A stretch of 64,000 nt of DNA from Bimuria novae-zelandiae CBS 107.79. Lineage: Eukaryota; Ascomycota; Dothideomycetes; Pleosporales; Didymosphaeriaceae. Below are positions 24,368-35,021 of the stretch, piece by piece. The position numbers and the translations under genes were made by a program. The notes beneath the pieces are model-generated. The model was not told where the DNA came from, searched no databases, and saw only the letters and a program-made list of their open reading frames with translations. How positions within the stretch are numbered: the stretch's first letter is position 1; each line of letters starts with the position of its first letter. The stretch is from NCBI GenBank assembly GCA_010015655.1, contig ML976768.1, positions 1 to 64,000 on the forward strand, written 5' to 3'.

Positions 24368-25564
24368 GCTCGATTGTTCTCAGGATAGGCATTTCTCTCT
24401 AGCTTACTTTTATTTAATAATTGTTAAGTATAATAATAATTAATAGTAACGTTATTAATAACGTAAATATTATTAATCTTACTAATACTATTATTAATAC
24501 TATTAGTAGTCGTGCGTCCTAGTAGTGCTCTATAACTTTAACTTTAACGTAATCCTAGATAGCGCTTAAGAGAGGCTACTATTATAGTAAGTAACGTTAG
24601 GCCTACTCTATAAGTAATATTTACATAGAAAGTATCTTGCTCTAGACGCTATAGACTAAAAAGAGTAGGGAGTTAGAGTTATATTAATTATTCTTCCCTA
24701 ATGTGTGCATGACTCGGCCTAGTAATTATTTATTTAGAATAGTCTTGGCACTAATTAGGTTATCTTAAAAGTATTGTAGTAGTTAGGTTCTCTATAGTAG
24801 TTATTATTAAGATATTTATATATAGGTAAATTATATAACTTTACGGAATATTTTATTACCGTGCTTTAGCTAAGGTATTAAAAGTTCTTAGTATAATATA
24901 AGGATAAGTAGAGTCTTCTATAATTAAAATGGGAAATAATTAACTTCGCATTATTTTACCTATACTGAGATAAGAAGACTATATATATATATAGATCTAT
25001 AGCACTTTTATACGCTATTGTTTAGTATAAAATACTAGTTTAAATTCTATTACTCAAGTAGTTATTCTAAGTATAAAAAGTAATTATTTTATAGCGTAAG
25101 GTAGTCTCGCTTAGACACGAGATTATATAGCTTATTAATATACTAAACTATTATAATACACGTTTTTTTTTATGATAAATAGTTTAAAGTAAACTAAGAC
25201 TAATTAATCTTTATGAATTTATCTAGCTCCTACTTACGCTAGTTAAACTTTAGCAAGACTAATCAAGCTAGTATTAGCCTATATTATTATACTTTACGAG
25301 ACTTATGGCTATAGTAACTAAAATATACGCTTAGGGTTATTTTTTTAATTTTTTATAAAAGTTTAATCTTAAAGGGCTAAAGTAGTATATATAATATAAT
25401 AATTAGTCTTTTATATTAGTATTTTGTACTATGCTACTCCTAATTAAAGTAAAGTAATTTAAATGTTAGGGTTTAAATATATTAGTGACGTAATATAATT
25501 AATATAAGATTATAAAATCCAGCGCCGGTGCACGACCCTAAGTTACAACTCCTAATTACTTATA
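24368..25564. other. Degenerate AT-rich retroelement-like DNA
   Basis: This continues the pre-insertion sequence that Gypsy A split. No protein family is readable. A block at 24,710-24,790 resembles the leader of the Copia relic at 14,670-14,760 (GACTCGGCCTAGT, then a CACTAATTAGG-like block). The rest is near-random TA-rich decay. Confidence 0.35.
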
Positions 25565-26969
25565 CGAGGAGCTCGTTTTATATGAGGGATAGCGTACGGG
25601 CTACTGGAGCGCGCACGACCCACCCCACCGCAACTTGCCATTGTTTCCCGGCATCACCTCCATCACTTCGCCATATCTCCACCAAATCGCGCCCAAATCG
25701 CTCGAAAAAGGATACCATTTACTCGCAGAAAGCCGCGTAACAAAACCTCGTAAAACCCTATACCCCAAAGACCCCACGTCGCGAGTTGCCGCCCGAGACA
25801 AAAGCATATGCCGTTGGAGCGATGCAAGCTAGGGAATCGCAGTACATATTCGCCAAAAGGCTTCCTGTGACCCAGGGAGTTCTAAACATCCTGCTAGCCC
25901 GCACAAAGGAGCGTTCAGAGGCGTCGAAACTGCCTCTCTGGGACCCTCATTTGTATGAGCTGGAACCCGGCCGAGGACCCGACAATACGCCCCTCACAGT
26001 GCAACAGAAGAACGCGGTCATCGCCCTGGCGGCGCAGAACAAGGATACCCGTGAGAAACAGAGCTGGCAGGCAATTTCTGACGGCGATTTCGATCATCTA
26101 CAGCTGCCCAAGCCTCTCACAGTGACCAGCTTCGAAAATCTCATGTATGAAGCTTGCTACGCTCGCAGAGCTCCGGGCTTCAAACCAATGCTCTCAGAAG
26201 CTCAGATACGCCGGCACTTCGAGTGGGCGCAACAGAGAGCAGAGGGAGCGCCTCGTCCCTCGGGCCCGCGGGGCCCTCAGAGAGCTCGGCGATGCCGCTG
26301 CGAACAGCCGAGCCTGGGTGTGGGCAAAACACCATGAATTGAAGCGCGGAGATCGTTCACAGGGTGGCATATATGGGTACAAACACCGTGAGAAGGTTCT
26401 GGAGCCCTTGCTGAAGCCGTGGATCGATTCTCTCTATGAAGCAGGCAGAGCTCCGCTACTCCTCGAAGACGGCGCGCCTGCCCATACAAGCAAAATCGCT
26501 CTCGAATATCTCGAAGTTTCGCATATAGAGAAGCTGCCCTGGCCTGGGAATTCGCCAGATATCAATGCTGAGGAGCACGCTTAGCCATGGATCCGGCGTC
26601 ACATTACGCAGGATTTCATGCCCAGCACTTGCGAGAAGCAGTTCCGTCAACAATGGGCGTACGAGTGGGAGAATCTCCCTCAGAAAGTGATCAATAAATG
26701 GATAGACGGCATACCAGACGTTGTAAGGGCAGTCACCAAGCATGTTGGAGACAACAGCTTTCATGACGGCGGAGGCTGAAAATCCGCCCTCAACACCAAA
26801 TTTCAAGCTTCATTTTTTCCCAGATAGGAAATCTAGTGCCTACAATTGCTCGCAATGCCCGAGAACCCAAGAAAAATCGACTTTGTATGTGATTTACTAT
26901 GGTGATAACTGAGTGTGGAGCCAAGGCTTTTAGCGCGTACGCTATTCCTCATGAAAAACGAGCTCCTCG
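25565..26969 (+). mobile_element. Tc1/mariner-superfamily element, 1.4 kb, internally deleted
   Basis: The ends start CGAGGAGCTCG and form ~33-bp imperfect inverted repeats (25,565-25,597 and 26,937-26,969) flanked by TA on both sides, the target duplication of this superfamily. The interior is GC-rich and largely un-RIPped, unlike its surroundings. This suggests a later insertion or escape from RIP. Confidence 0.88.
25786..26779 (+). pseudogene. Tc1/mariner-like transposase, frameshifted, with missing catalytic block
   Basis: The first frame (from the Met at 25,786) reads an N-terminal DNA-binding part, including YAVGAMQA and LPVTQGVLN, up to HFEWAQQR near 26,240. The reading then shifts frame and continues with GYKHREKVLEP, the second catalytic Asp in LLEDGAPAH (~26,465) and the third acidic position in INAEEHA (~26,575). 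A TAG at 26,582 replaces the Trp expected in EHAWPWIRRH. The C-terminus continues to TGA at 26,777-26,779. The segment that should hold the first catalytic Asp (TDE-type motif) is missing between the two frames. It is non-autonomous. Confidence 0.8.
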
Positions 26970-26973
26970 TATC

Positions 26974-29261
26974 CCCCGCATGGCCAACATCGCCCTGGCA
27001 CGGGCCACATCTTATTAGCCAATTAGATGCAAATACATCAAAACACTAAATGTTTATCGTCATGTAGGCAATTTTTGTTTGCCAGCCAAAACACGCCTTT
27101 TTTAAAAGCTTTTATATATGCAACTATGCCTAATTATATAGCGCTATTAAGCAACGATGCCGACTTCGTAAAATATACAAAGTATAGCCTAAAGGCAGGA
27201 GATTTGCCTAATTTACCTACTTAGCTACCACCCTTATAGTAACTACTTAAAATTAATAATTTATATACTTTTGGACGCGCTCTCTTACCTAACTATATAG
27301 ATTTTAACTCTCCTATTACTTTATTTAACTTGTTTTTTAATACAGGCGTCGTCGATTAGATCGTATACCATACGAATTAGTATACTAAAAAGCTTTAGGC
27401 TAACGCGCCCTTAACGCCTAACCGCCATTAATAGAAACCTACCTCTCTAAGCGAGCTATATACGTACTTTGCCGTCGTTGTTTATATAGGCGTCCACTAG
27501 GAGCCCTCGCTTATTAAATACTAGCAGAAGCTTCATAGGACAGCGCCTCGGCATAAGATTAATCGCTACATGTCGAAGAAGAGATGGCAGTAGCTTAATT
27601 ACTACTTATACTATACAGGTTAACTAGAGCTTTAAGTCTCCCTTTAGCCAAGTGTAGGATCTCTTAGAGACGCTCCGCAAGCGTAGCTTTAAGTACTAGG
27701 CGCTTGGCGTACACCTCTACGTTAATAAGGTAATTACAAGATTTACAGGCCGCGTAAGCGAGATTGTAATAATAAAAACAAAGCCTACGCCTAAAGGCTT
27801 TAAGATCTAGTACTTAGCTAACAATAGAGTAATTCTAAACTAGTTATTTTATGCTAGAGGGCAAGGGCCTATTAACTTACTTAACTTACCTGCTAACGCG
27901 CTAGCTTTTACTCCTATAAAGTTAGTTCCTATTACTTTTGTACTCGCCGTAAACGCTGCCGGCCAGCGCCTCTTTTCGCTAAATCTCTACATTATGTGGG
28001 ACGACAATCTCTTTAACACTATCCCTATGCTTAAATACCTTAGATCTAAAGGCGTAGGCTGCGCTAGGATAGTCTGTATAATAAAAATAATAATAGAGGA
28101 GATTTTTAAGGCAATAGTAAAGGCAGAATTATAGGTAAAAGCGCTAGCTATTAGCACTCGCATGCGGGTAAAGCTCTTAAAAAAGCACTTTAATAGCAAC
28201 CTAATAAAACTTAAAACATACTATACGCGCAAGCTAGAGTAGGGAGATACTTACTAGGCGCTCTTATAGAGTTAGTAGGTGCTTTAGGTAGCTTAGAGAG
28301 ACAACCAAGTCGTTCTTTTTGCCAGTACTATCGCTAAGCGTGAGTACTTTGCCCTAAACACCATGCTAATACTCCGCTAACAATAGTCGCCACAAGTAAC
28401 TTAGGTTATTATAAAGCTCCGCCGACGCTCTAAGATAGCTCTAAATAACAAGAAACTCTTTAAGAAAGCCTTTAGTAGCAAGCCTCTTAAGTTACTAGGT
28501 ATCCCTTAAATAATAGACAACTATAATTACTATAAGAGCGAGGTTAATTACTTTAACTAAATAAAAAGCTACTACTCTATTTAGTAGGTCTGCTAGCGTA
28601 TCTGGCGCTCGCTCTAGTACTTTCTGCTAAATCTAACGCTTAATAATTACTACAGGCTCTCCTCGTACTCCTCTCGCGACTCTGCCAAACGCTCCGGCCA
28701 CAAGAAGTTCCTATACAAGCTTATTAAATAGCTCTTTAAGCGAGGTAGCCGCCCTACTCGAGGCTCAAATAAGCGTAAGCGACCTGACGACGTACTCGCC
28801 AGCGGAGAGGGTAACTTTAGTAGCTCACACATATCTATAAAGCTATTTACAGAGGGTAAAAGCTGTGTTAATTACGCGGTAGCTAGATATATAACTAATA
28901 AGAAGCTCTAATCCTGGACACCTCTAGTATAAGTTATAAGTAATATAAAGTTATCTTATAGCTCTTAACGCCCACCGCGTATTTATTATAGCTATACGCT
29001 TTACTAGCTGCCTTTATATAGGCTAAAAGTTAATACTAAGTGCTGGGCAGAGCACCTCCGCCAGCATTAAATAATTAGGTTAACGGACATAAAAGCAAGC
29101 TTAACTATTATGTAAACCTATCTTAAAGCCCTTAGAGATGCAAAATCTATGCGAAGTTACCCTATAGAGGCATAATTCTTAGTGTTCTGCCGGGTCGGAG
29201 CAATTTATCCGATTGGCCCTTAAATAGTGGCCCGTGCCAGGGCGATGTTGGCCATGCGGGG
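26974..29261 (+). mobile_element. piggyBac-like DNA transposon, 2.3 kb
   Basis: Perfect 35-bp terminal inverted repeats starting CCCCGCATGGCC lie at 26,974-27,008 and 29,227-29,261. The interior is AT-rich and RIPped while the termini are GC-rich and identical. It begins 3 bases after the TA of the preceding mariner-like element and ends 1 base before the next element. No TTAA duplication, the usual piggyBac target, is visible. Confidence 0.85.
27030..29200 (+). pseudogene. piggyBac-type transposase (DDE_Tnp_1_7-like), RIP-inactivated
   Basis: Plus-strand reading with stops ignored gives blocks of fungal piggyBac-derived proteins. These are PKGFKIQYLANN and LNQLFYARGQGP at 27,790-27,860, RLFSLNLYIMWDDNLF and LKYLRSKGVGCA at 27,970-28,065, and a VVLFASTIA block near 28,310. 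They are followed by LGIPxIIDNYNYY and a SYYSI block near 28,500-28,590, and a Lys/Arg-rich tail near 28,760. DNN and DNYN match positions where catalytic or structural Asp residues usually lie. Several TAG/TAA codons interrupt it. Confidence 0.75.
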
Positions 29262-29262
29262 A

Positions 29263-30700
29263 CACGCGGTAAACGAAAAATCGCGCACACCAAACTAGAT
29301 GAGTCAGCTTTTTGTCACCCATATATTTGCCCTACAAAGTCGAAATTCGAGCCATATTAAATCGATTTCGACGCCAAATCGCACCGTGAGGCTTGCTTTA
29401 TATGTAGATCTGTATATACATGACTTTTGTTTAGTGTTAAGCTTAATAACATGTGATTTCTCCGCCGAAGTCGTAGCAGTCTCGTAGCCTTTACGGCATG
29501 TTATTAACGCGCTCGTTTATAAACTTTTAGCTAATTAATTACTAGCCTTTAATTGCGAGGTCTCTTGTTTTAAAGACGTCCTAATAGGGGAACCTTTTAA
29601 GATACTGCTTTAGAGGCTGCTAGTAATTTTCTATAAGTGCTAAATTAGGTAAGTGTGTATAGTTAAAGTAGGACTTTAAGCTATAGGTTTTCTTCTAATT
29701 ATAAATAATATTATTAGAGGATTTACCTATTTTATAGCTAAAGTTATTATCTTCCTCTAGCACGAAGTCGTCGCCGCGTAAAATCTATAGCTTAATAATA
29801 CGCTTAAAGATTACGTCGCGGTATATCTTAAGGCTTATCTTACTATTTTTATTGCCTAGGACGTCGTAAAAGTATAAGTCGCTCTTAAAATTAAAGCCTA
29901 TAGTAGCCTATAAGTGCTAGCGCTCTAGAGTCTTCTCGTCGTCGTAATTTAATATATGTTATATATAATCGCGATAGTAGCGCTCTCTAGGTTTTCTAAT
30001 AATTTTTATCTTGCCCTTAGGCCCTATACTCTAGTATACCTCGTTGGAGAAGCGTACGCGGCGCCAGTCCTTCTTATTAAGGTACTTTTTAAGCATAATA
30101 ATAGAGTACTTAACGTGGAGCTTTGCAACGCGCTAGGAGACCTAGCCTTTATTATAAGTAACGTATTTTAAGTAATCTATAGTATAGAGATGCTCCTTAA
30201 GGATCTTGCCACTAACGCTAAGATCTAATTTATATGCTAGCTACTCCTATGTAAGGACGCGGGCGTCCTATCCTAGATCTTATAAATACTTATTAGCACG
30301 CTCTAGGTCCTCTAAAGATAGCTTTAAGGGTCTGCCGCGCTTCTCCGCCGTTAATATACTATTATAATAGGTCCTATTAGCCTCTATATTGTCCTTAGCA
30401 AGTATCTCCTAGCCCTGGCGGCGTTTTACGCCGTAATAGCTAAAAATATTATTGTGATAGTAGGGTATGCAGCGGAAATTTATAAACTTGTAGGCACCTT
30501 TAATCCGCGACTTTTTTAGCATGTTTAAATAAGGGTTATTAGGTAATTAGGCTATCTAATTAATTACGTAGTAAAATATTATTGTAAAGTAGTGTAGCGT
30601 GTGGAGTTTTATTTTTATATAAAAAGGTGGCTGCAGAGTGTTGCATGGCGGGGGTGGACTAGCGTTGTTTTGGTGTGCGCGATTTTTCGTTTACCGCGTG
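29263..30700 (-). mobile_element. Second Tc1/mariner-like element, 1.44 kb
   Basis: Perfect 32-bp inverted repeats starting CACGCGGTAAACG lie at 29,263-29,294 and 30,669-30,700. The transposase is on the minus strand. The left end directly follows the piggyBac-like element; the right end directly precedes the fold-back element. No TA duplication is visible, which is odd for this superfamily. Confidence 0.82.
29490..30560 (-). pseudogene. Tc1/mariner transposase (DDE_3-like), RIP-inactivated
   Basis: Minus-strand reading gives an N-terminal helix-turn-helix region (RPLKLSLEDLERANKYL, ~30,340-30,290). KKDWRRVRFSNEVY follows near 30,090, where the first catalytic motif FSDE reads FSNE. Then come the LEEDNNFSY block (~29,770) and the LPNLALIENY block (~29,650), equivalent to SPDLAPIENCW with the third catalytic residue. 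The C-terminal INERVNNMP block is near 29,510. Stops are C-to-T or G-to-A type. It is inactive. Confidence 0.78.
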
Positions 30701-32617
30701 ATGCGCTAGCCGGTGAAATCGGACTCCGGATTGGGAGCAGTGCCAAGACTTAGCCGGCCCGGCGCTTGTTCATCAGGCGAACACGTCTCGGCGCTGACCG
30801 CTCGACACAGGTATCGTACCACTTCGAGATGCGGTCCAACACACAACTACACCTACTTCCGTAATAGGAATACACGTCATCCGTCGCCCTCAAGCTCCAA
30901 AAGCCTCCATCGTTATCTCCGCTGCCCAAACGAAGGACCACGTCTTCGTGCCCACCAGCGCCGATTCTGGACTAAGCAGCAGCCAAGACGTAGTCTCAGC
31001 TCGCTGAAGGGGAATATAATGTGATAGTAGAAGTACAACATAAGATAGTGTAGGGCGACCCTAGAAATTAAAGCGTGCGTTTTGGCAAGAGTGATGAGTG
31101 TCATTAGCAGAACCCTGTGGTTGAGCAGGGCTGTGACAGTGGCTATACTTGGCAAGATAATTTATGTCCCTTGGCAATATTATCTGTTCCAGTCGTTCAT
31201 AGCTAGGGTGCGGCAGGAACGGGTCAGCCATCCCCTTACTAATGTAGGGCACGCATTTATCTTGACTTATATTTAGCCATCGCGTGGTACAGTCTATCAT
31301 AGGCTATTATAGGATACGCGAGGTTACGTAGGGCTCAGGTGGCACGGGAATCGACGGTTGGCTACCGTGACACCCGTAATATGGCTCTATACATTCTGTG
31401 TCCCGTGCGCGTGCTCTTTTAGATAGAGTATCGCGCGCTCTAGCTCTAGTCCTAGTTACCCCTATATATTTGGCCCGTCTCCGCTCCTTCGAGTTCACTA
31501 CTTATCCTCTTGTATTCGACCTAAGTATTGTACGTAGTATGTATAATTTAAGCTTCTAGCAAGCTCTAAGATTATTACTTATAGCCTCTCGTGATAAGGA
31601 GAACAGGTATGTGTCTTATAATATATTCTATTAACAATCTCTTCACATCCTAATGATGTTAATTTCCGCGGCTTATGACGCTTACTTGAGCGGATGAGTT
31701 ATACTATTCGTAATACTACTGATATACGCACTATATTTCACTTTAAAGTTGTTAAATTTAGACAAACAGAGTTTATTGCTAATAACTTTAGTACAGGTAG
31801 GCCCGTGGGTACGTTTGCAGGTTAGCAAACTCTAGAACAGTCGAGATGGTGCGTTAACAGAGGGATGGCTGATCTGTTCTAGCTATGGGGTTGCCATAAA
31901 CGCCTTGAATGGATGACATTGCAAAGGGACATAAGGATTATTAGCAAGATAGGACGGTATACAGCCCTAAGAAGTACCTTGCCAAGCATCGCTACTATTA
32001 TATCTCTTCTCAACCTTACCCAGCGCTCATAGATATTAACGATCCGGCCTCTTCGTCGGGCCAACTAAAGCACCCATCTACGACCCTAAGGATTGAATTG
32101 CTCATGTAAGGAGCCGTTAGTTGTATGGCAGTGCGACAGCTATATCACTAAAGCATGCAGAGATTTTCCACGTTGGTGTGTGCTTGCAACAACGGCGTTT
32201 TGCCAATAACACTTAACCCACTTGCCAAAGCGCAGGCTTCGATTTACGGAGCCCGCCCCACTCTATCTTATCATTTACCTCTCCTATCTCATCATATTCC
32301 CCTTCAGCGAGCTGAGACTACTTCTTAGCCGCTGCTTGGTCCACGAATCGGCTATGGTGAGCTCGAGAAGCATGAGGACGTGGTGGGGTTGATCAGACCT
32401 ATCGTCCGGTCAGCGGAGAGGGCAACAGCCGAGTTCGGAGCTTAAGGGCAACGTAATAATATTTCTCTATCCACATTTCGAAGTTGTAAGATGCCTCTGT
32501 CAAAGCTGGTTTCGAGGCTGGAAAACGCGTTAGCTAACTGACAAGCGTCGGCGGCCGAGCGAGGCCTAGCACTGCTCCCAATCCCGAGTCGGATTACCGA
32601 TATTCTAAGCGATCCGC
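30701..32617. mobile_element. Fold-back-type element with ~400-bp inverted arms
   Basis: The left arm (about 30,701-31,105) and right arm (about 32,190-32,617, reversed) are diverged inverted repeats. Examples are GGATTGGGAGCAGTGC near 30,728 and its complement near 32,580, and TCTCAGCTCGCTGAAGGGGA near 30,995 and its complement near 32,305. The ~1.1-kb centre carries no recognisable protein. Short frames in the arms are not supported as genes. The outer ends are only approximate and no target duplication was identified. Confidence 0.65.
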
Positions 32618-32643
32618 ACAGCCACAGATCCTATAATGAATTA

Positions 32644-32840
32644 CTATAGTATCCGGCGAAAGTAGTGTCGGTGGAGACGAAGTCCTGTGCGTGTGTCTGT
32701 ACGTACAAAAGGGTACCTATTGGTTGCTACTTATGAATAAGCAGAATTGATTGGCTCTCACACTCCTATCCAGCCATATGTCTATGTTTCAAGACGCCAC
32801 GCCACAGCCCCACTAACACTACTTTCGCCGGATACCACAG
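32644..32840. mobile_element. 197-bp MITE with mariner-type ends
   Basis: Inverted repeats start CTATAGTATCCGGCGAAAG on the left (32,644 on) and CTGTGGTATCCGGCGAAAG on the right in complement (ending 32,840). They are flanked by TA on both sides (32,642-32,643 and 32,841-32,842). Arms extend about 28 bp. It has no coding capacity. The size, ends and TA duplication fit a Tc1/mariner or pogo-mobilised MITE. Confidence 0.85.
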
Positions 32841-32842
32841 TA

Positions 32843-33250
32843 CCTACGAATGATGTGCGTGGTTACCCACAACATTAGCCAGCATTAGTAACTCGCTTCC
32901 GTAAGAGGTACTAATCGGCGTGGCTACCCTGCGTGAAGTTGCGTCCTGCAGCGCTCACAAGGCTGAGGATGACTTCCTTCTATTAAGGAGGTTCTAAGGC
33001 TTGGACGAGACTATTCTACAAAAATTTCCGAGCGATAAAGGCTTAATGTTGGCGCTGTGGGAAGGGAAGTTTATTACGTCTTAAAAGAAGGCGCTGTACA
33101 AATCAGGCTCGGAGGTAATAATATAAATGTAATTTTTAGGGAAGAGTGTATCTTAGATATTTAAGATTAGCTATAGTATATTATTTTAATAGTTTAGAGT
33201 ACTCGGACCCAACGCTAGTTTCTCGCAGAGAAATGCCCGCGCTACGTAGG
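32843..33250. other. Non-coding spacer
   Basis: No gene, repeat end or RNA was recognised. Composition changes from near-balanced to AT-rich decayed DNA around 33,100-33,250. Confidence 0.4.
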
Positions 33251-34560
33251 GGCCTAATAGCTTAATAATAATAATAGCTTAACGATAACTAAAACTTTAC
33301 CCTCTATATCTCGATAACTACAACTCTAAATTAAATAAACAAAAATACTAAATTACTTAAATACCACCTCCTCTTACAATCACGAACGCGATATAATAAA
33401 AAAGACTATAATAAAGTTATAAAAGTTAACCTAACTAAACCTACTTTATTACGCGCGCTATTATAACCTGCTACTACTATACCTACGCCTATAACGCGCT
33501 TTTAATAGTAATAATAATTAGTCTACGCACGCTTCTATAAAAAAACTACTATTTATTAACTAAGAAGTAGCTCTATTACGCTTTATTAATATTATTAATT
33601 TAATTAGATACGGCGTAACGCAAATGCTAGTTAAAATGTAAGCTAACTTACTTTTTAAAAAGCTATATAGTAGTAAATTTTTACTAAAAGTAAAAATATC
33701 ATAGGCGCGACATTAGCTTAAAGCTTTCTTAAAATTTAAGTATATTAAGGTAAAGCTTTTTAAGGAGTAGTAAAAGCTTACTTAACTACTAATAATACTT
33801 TAGTAATAGTATAACATGCTTTAGAAGGTTATAGACTACTATAAAATCCTTCCTACGCACTACTATAATATAGATAAGTATAGTATATAGATTAGTGTCG
33901 CGAAGAGTTCCTACGTTTATACTAAAAACTAATAAAAGATAGTTATCCTATACTTAAATAATTAAGAGCTAGTGTTAATTATTAAGTATATTTTTACTAC
34001 TAGCTAAGTTCTTAAGCCTATAATAATTATTAAGGTAGCTTTAATACTTGAGCAATAGGTGGTTAATTTACTAAAGAATTACCTTATAAATAGGACTAAT
34101 AATAGCTACTTTTCTAACTTTATAGCTATTAATTAGATTTACTATTTTAATAAGCTAATAGAGAGCAAGGCGAAGGGCTACTAGTAATTATTATTACTAA
34201 ATAGGTATAACTTTTACTAAATAAAAAACTTTCTAAAGCACGCTAACTAGTATAAAATATAAGTTATTACTCTTCCTTTATACATAATATACCTCTTATA
34301 GCCTCTAAATATAGGCTATTTTTAGCTACTTAAGCACTATTATAGTAAGATACTTAATTAGATAGTAAGGGATAACTCCGTAAATATTAATAAGGTAGGT
34401 TTTTTTATAATACTCTACTAAATTAAGGAGAAAGCATTTCAAAGAAATACTATACAAAGTAGCTAATAGCGTTATAGCCTATATTTATAGAGCCTTAAGT
34501 AAGTACTTACACCTCTAAGGGCTATAAAAGAGAGTATAATTAGAGTCTCCACACGTTACT
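33251..34560 (+). pseudogene. pogo-family transposase relic (DDE_1-like)
   Basis: Plus-strand reading across stops gives the C-terminal half of a pogo transposase. LILEQQVVNLPKN and IAINQIYYFNKL are followed by LLLLNRYN, where the second catalytic Asp of LLLDGH reads Asn. LLQPLNIGYF follows at ~34,300, where the third Asp reads Asn. A KHYYSKILNQIVRDNSVNI block comes next. Terminal inverted repeats could not be found, so borders are approximate. Confidence 0.6.
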
Positions 34561-34615
34561 TTGGTTAGAATTTAGATCTAAGGAAGACTATGCCAGTTTT
34601 GTACTTAACCCCTTA

Positions 34616-35021
34616 TGTTATTCGCTAGGAAAGACTAGTTATTTGTGACTACGCCGCATGGCGCTAAGTTATATAATTACTTTATAAAGAGCGCTCGCCA
34701 GTAAGCGCTTACTAGAGAGCGTTCTGTAAAGAGCGCTTACTAAAGAGCGCTCTATAGAGAGCGCTCGCTAGCAAGTAGTCTAGGATATATATATAGAAAC
34801 GCGATAGTAGTCTTCTACTATTATGTTTAACCTGTTTACTAATCTATTGTTTAGATTCAACTTAAGCTCTTATTAATTTAATTATACTATATACATTTTT
34901 AATATTAACGCCCCTTTTAATACGCGTAAGCTATTATTACCACTTATTTATATTATTAATACTTTTACCCGAGAACTAACCCTTACCCCTTTAGGACTAG
35001 CTACCCCTTAGGGTCTTAATA
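34616..35021 (+). repeat. LTR related to the solo LTR at 48.7 kb
   Basis: Its 3' half matches 48,715-49,172 and 62,149-62,563: a TATATATAGAAACG-like TATA stretch near 34,785, the TTTAACCTGTTTACTAATC block, the ACCCGAGAACTAACC block and a final GGGTCTTAATA. The left border at TGTTATTCGC is inferred from length and the TGTTA/TAACA ends. Five GAGCGCT-type palindromes lie at 34,685-34,770, upstream of the TATA. Flanks CCTTA and ACTTC do not match, so this may be a fragment. Confidence 0.5.

Noticed and set aside
26456..26806. 116-aa minus-strand frame
   Set aside because: It is antisense to the mariner transposase catalytic region, which carries recognisable motifs on the plus strand.
26970..29265. 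TTAA target duplication for the piggyBac-like element
   Set aside because: The flanking bases are TTAT/TAT on the left and ACAC on the right, so the expected TTAA is not present.
30713..31300. Overlapping small frames on both strands
   Set aside because: They fall in the left arm and core of the fold-back element, have no domain, and are not kept in the right arm.
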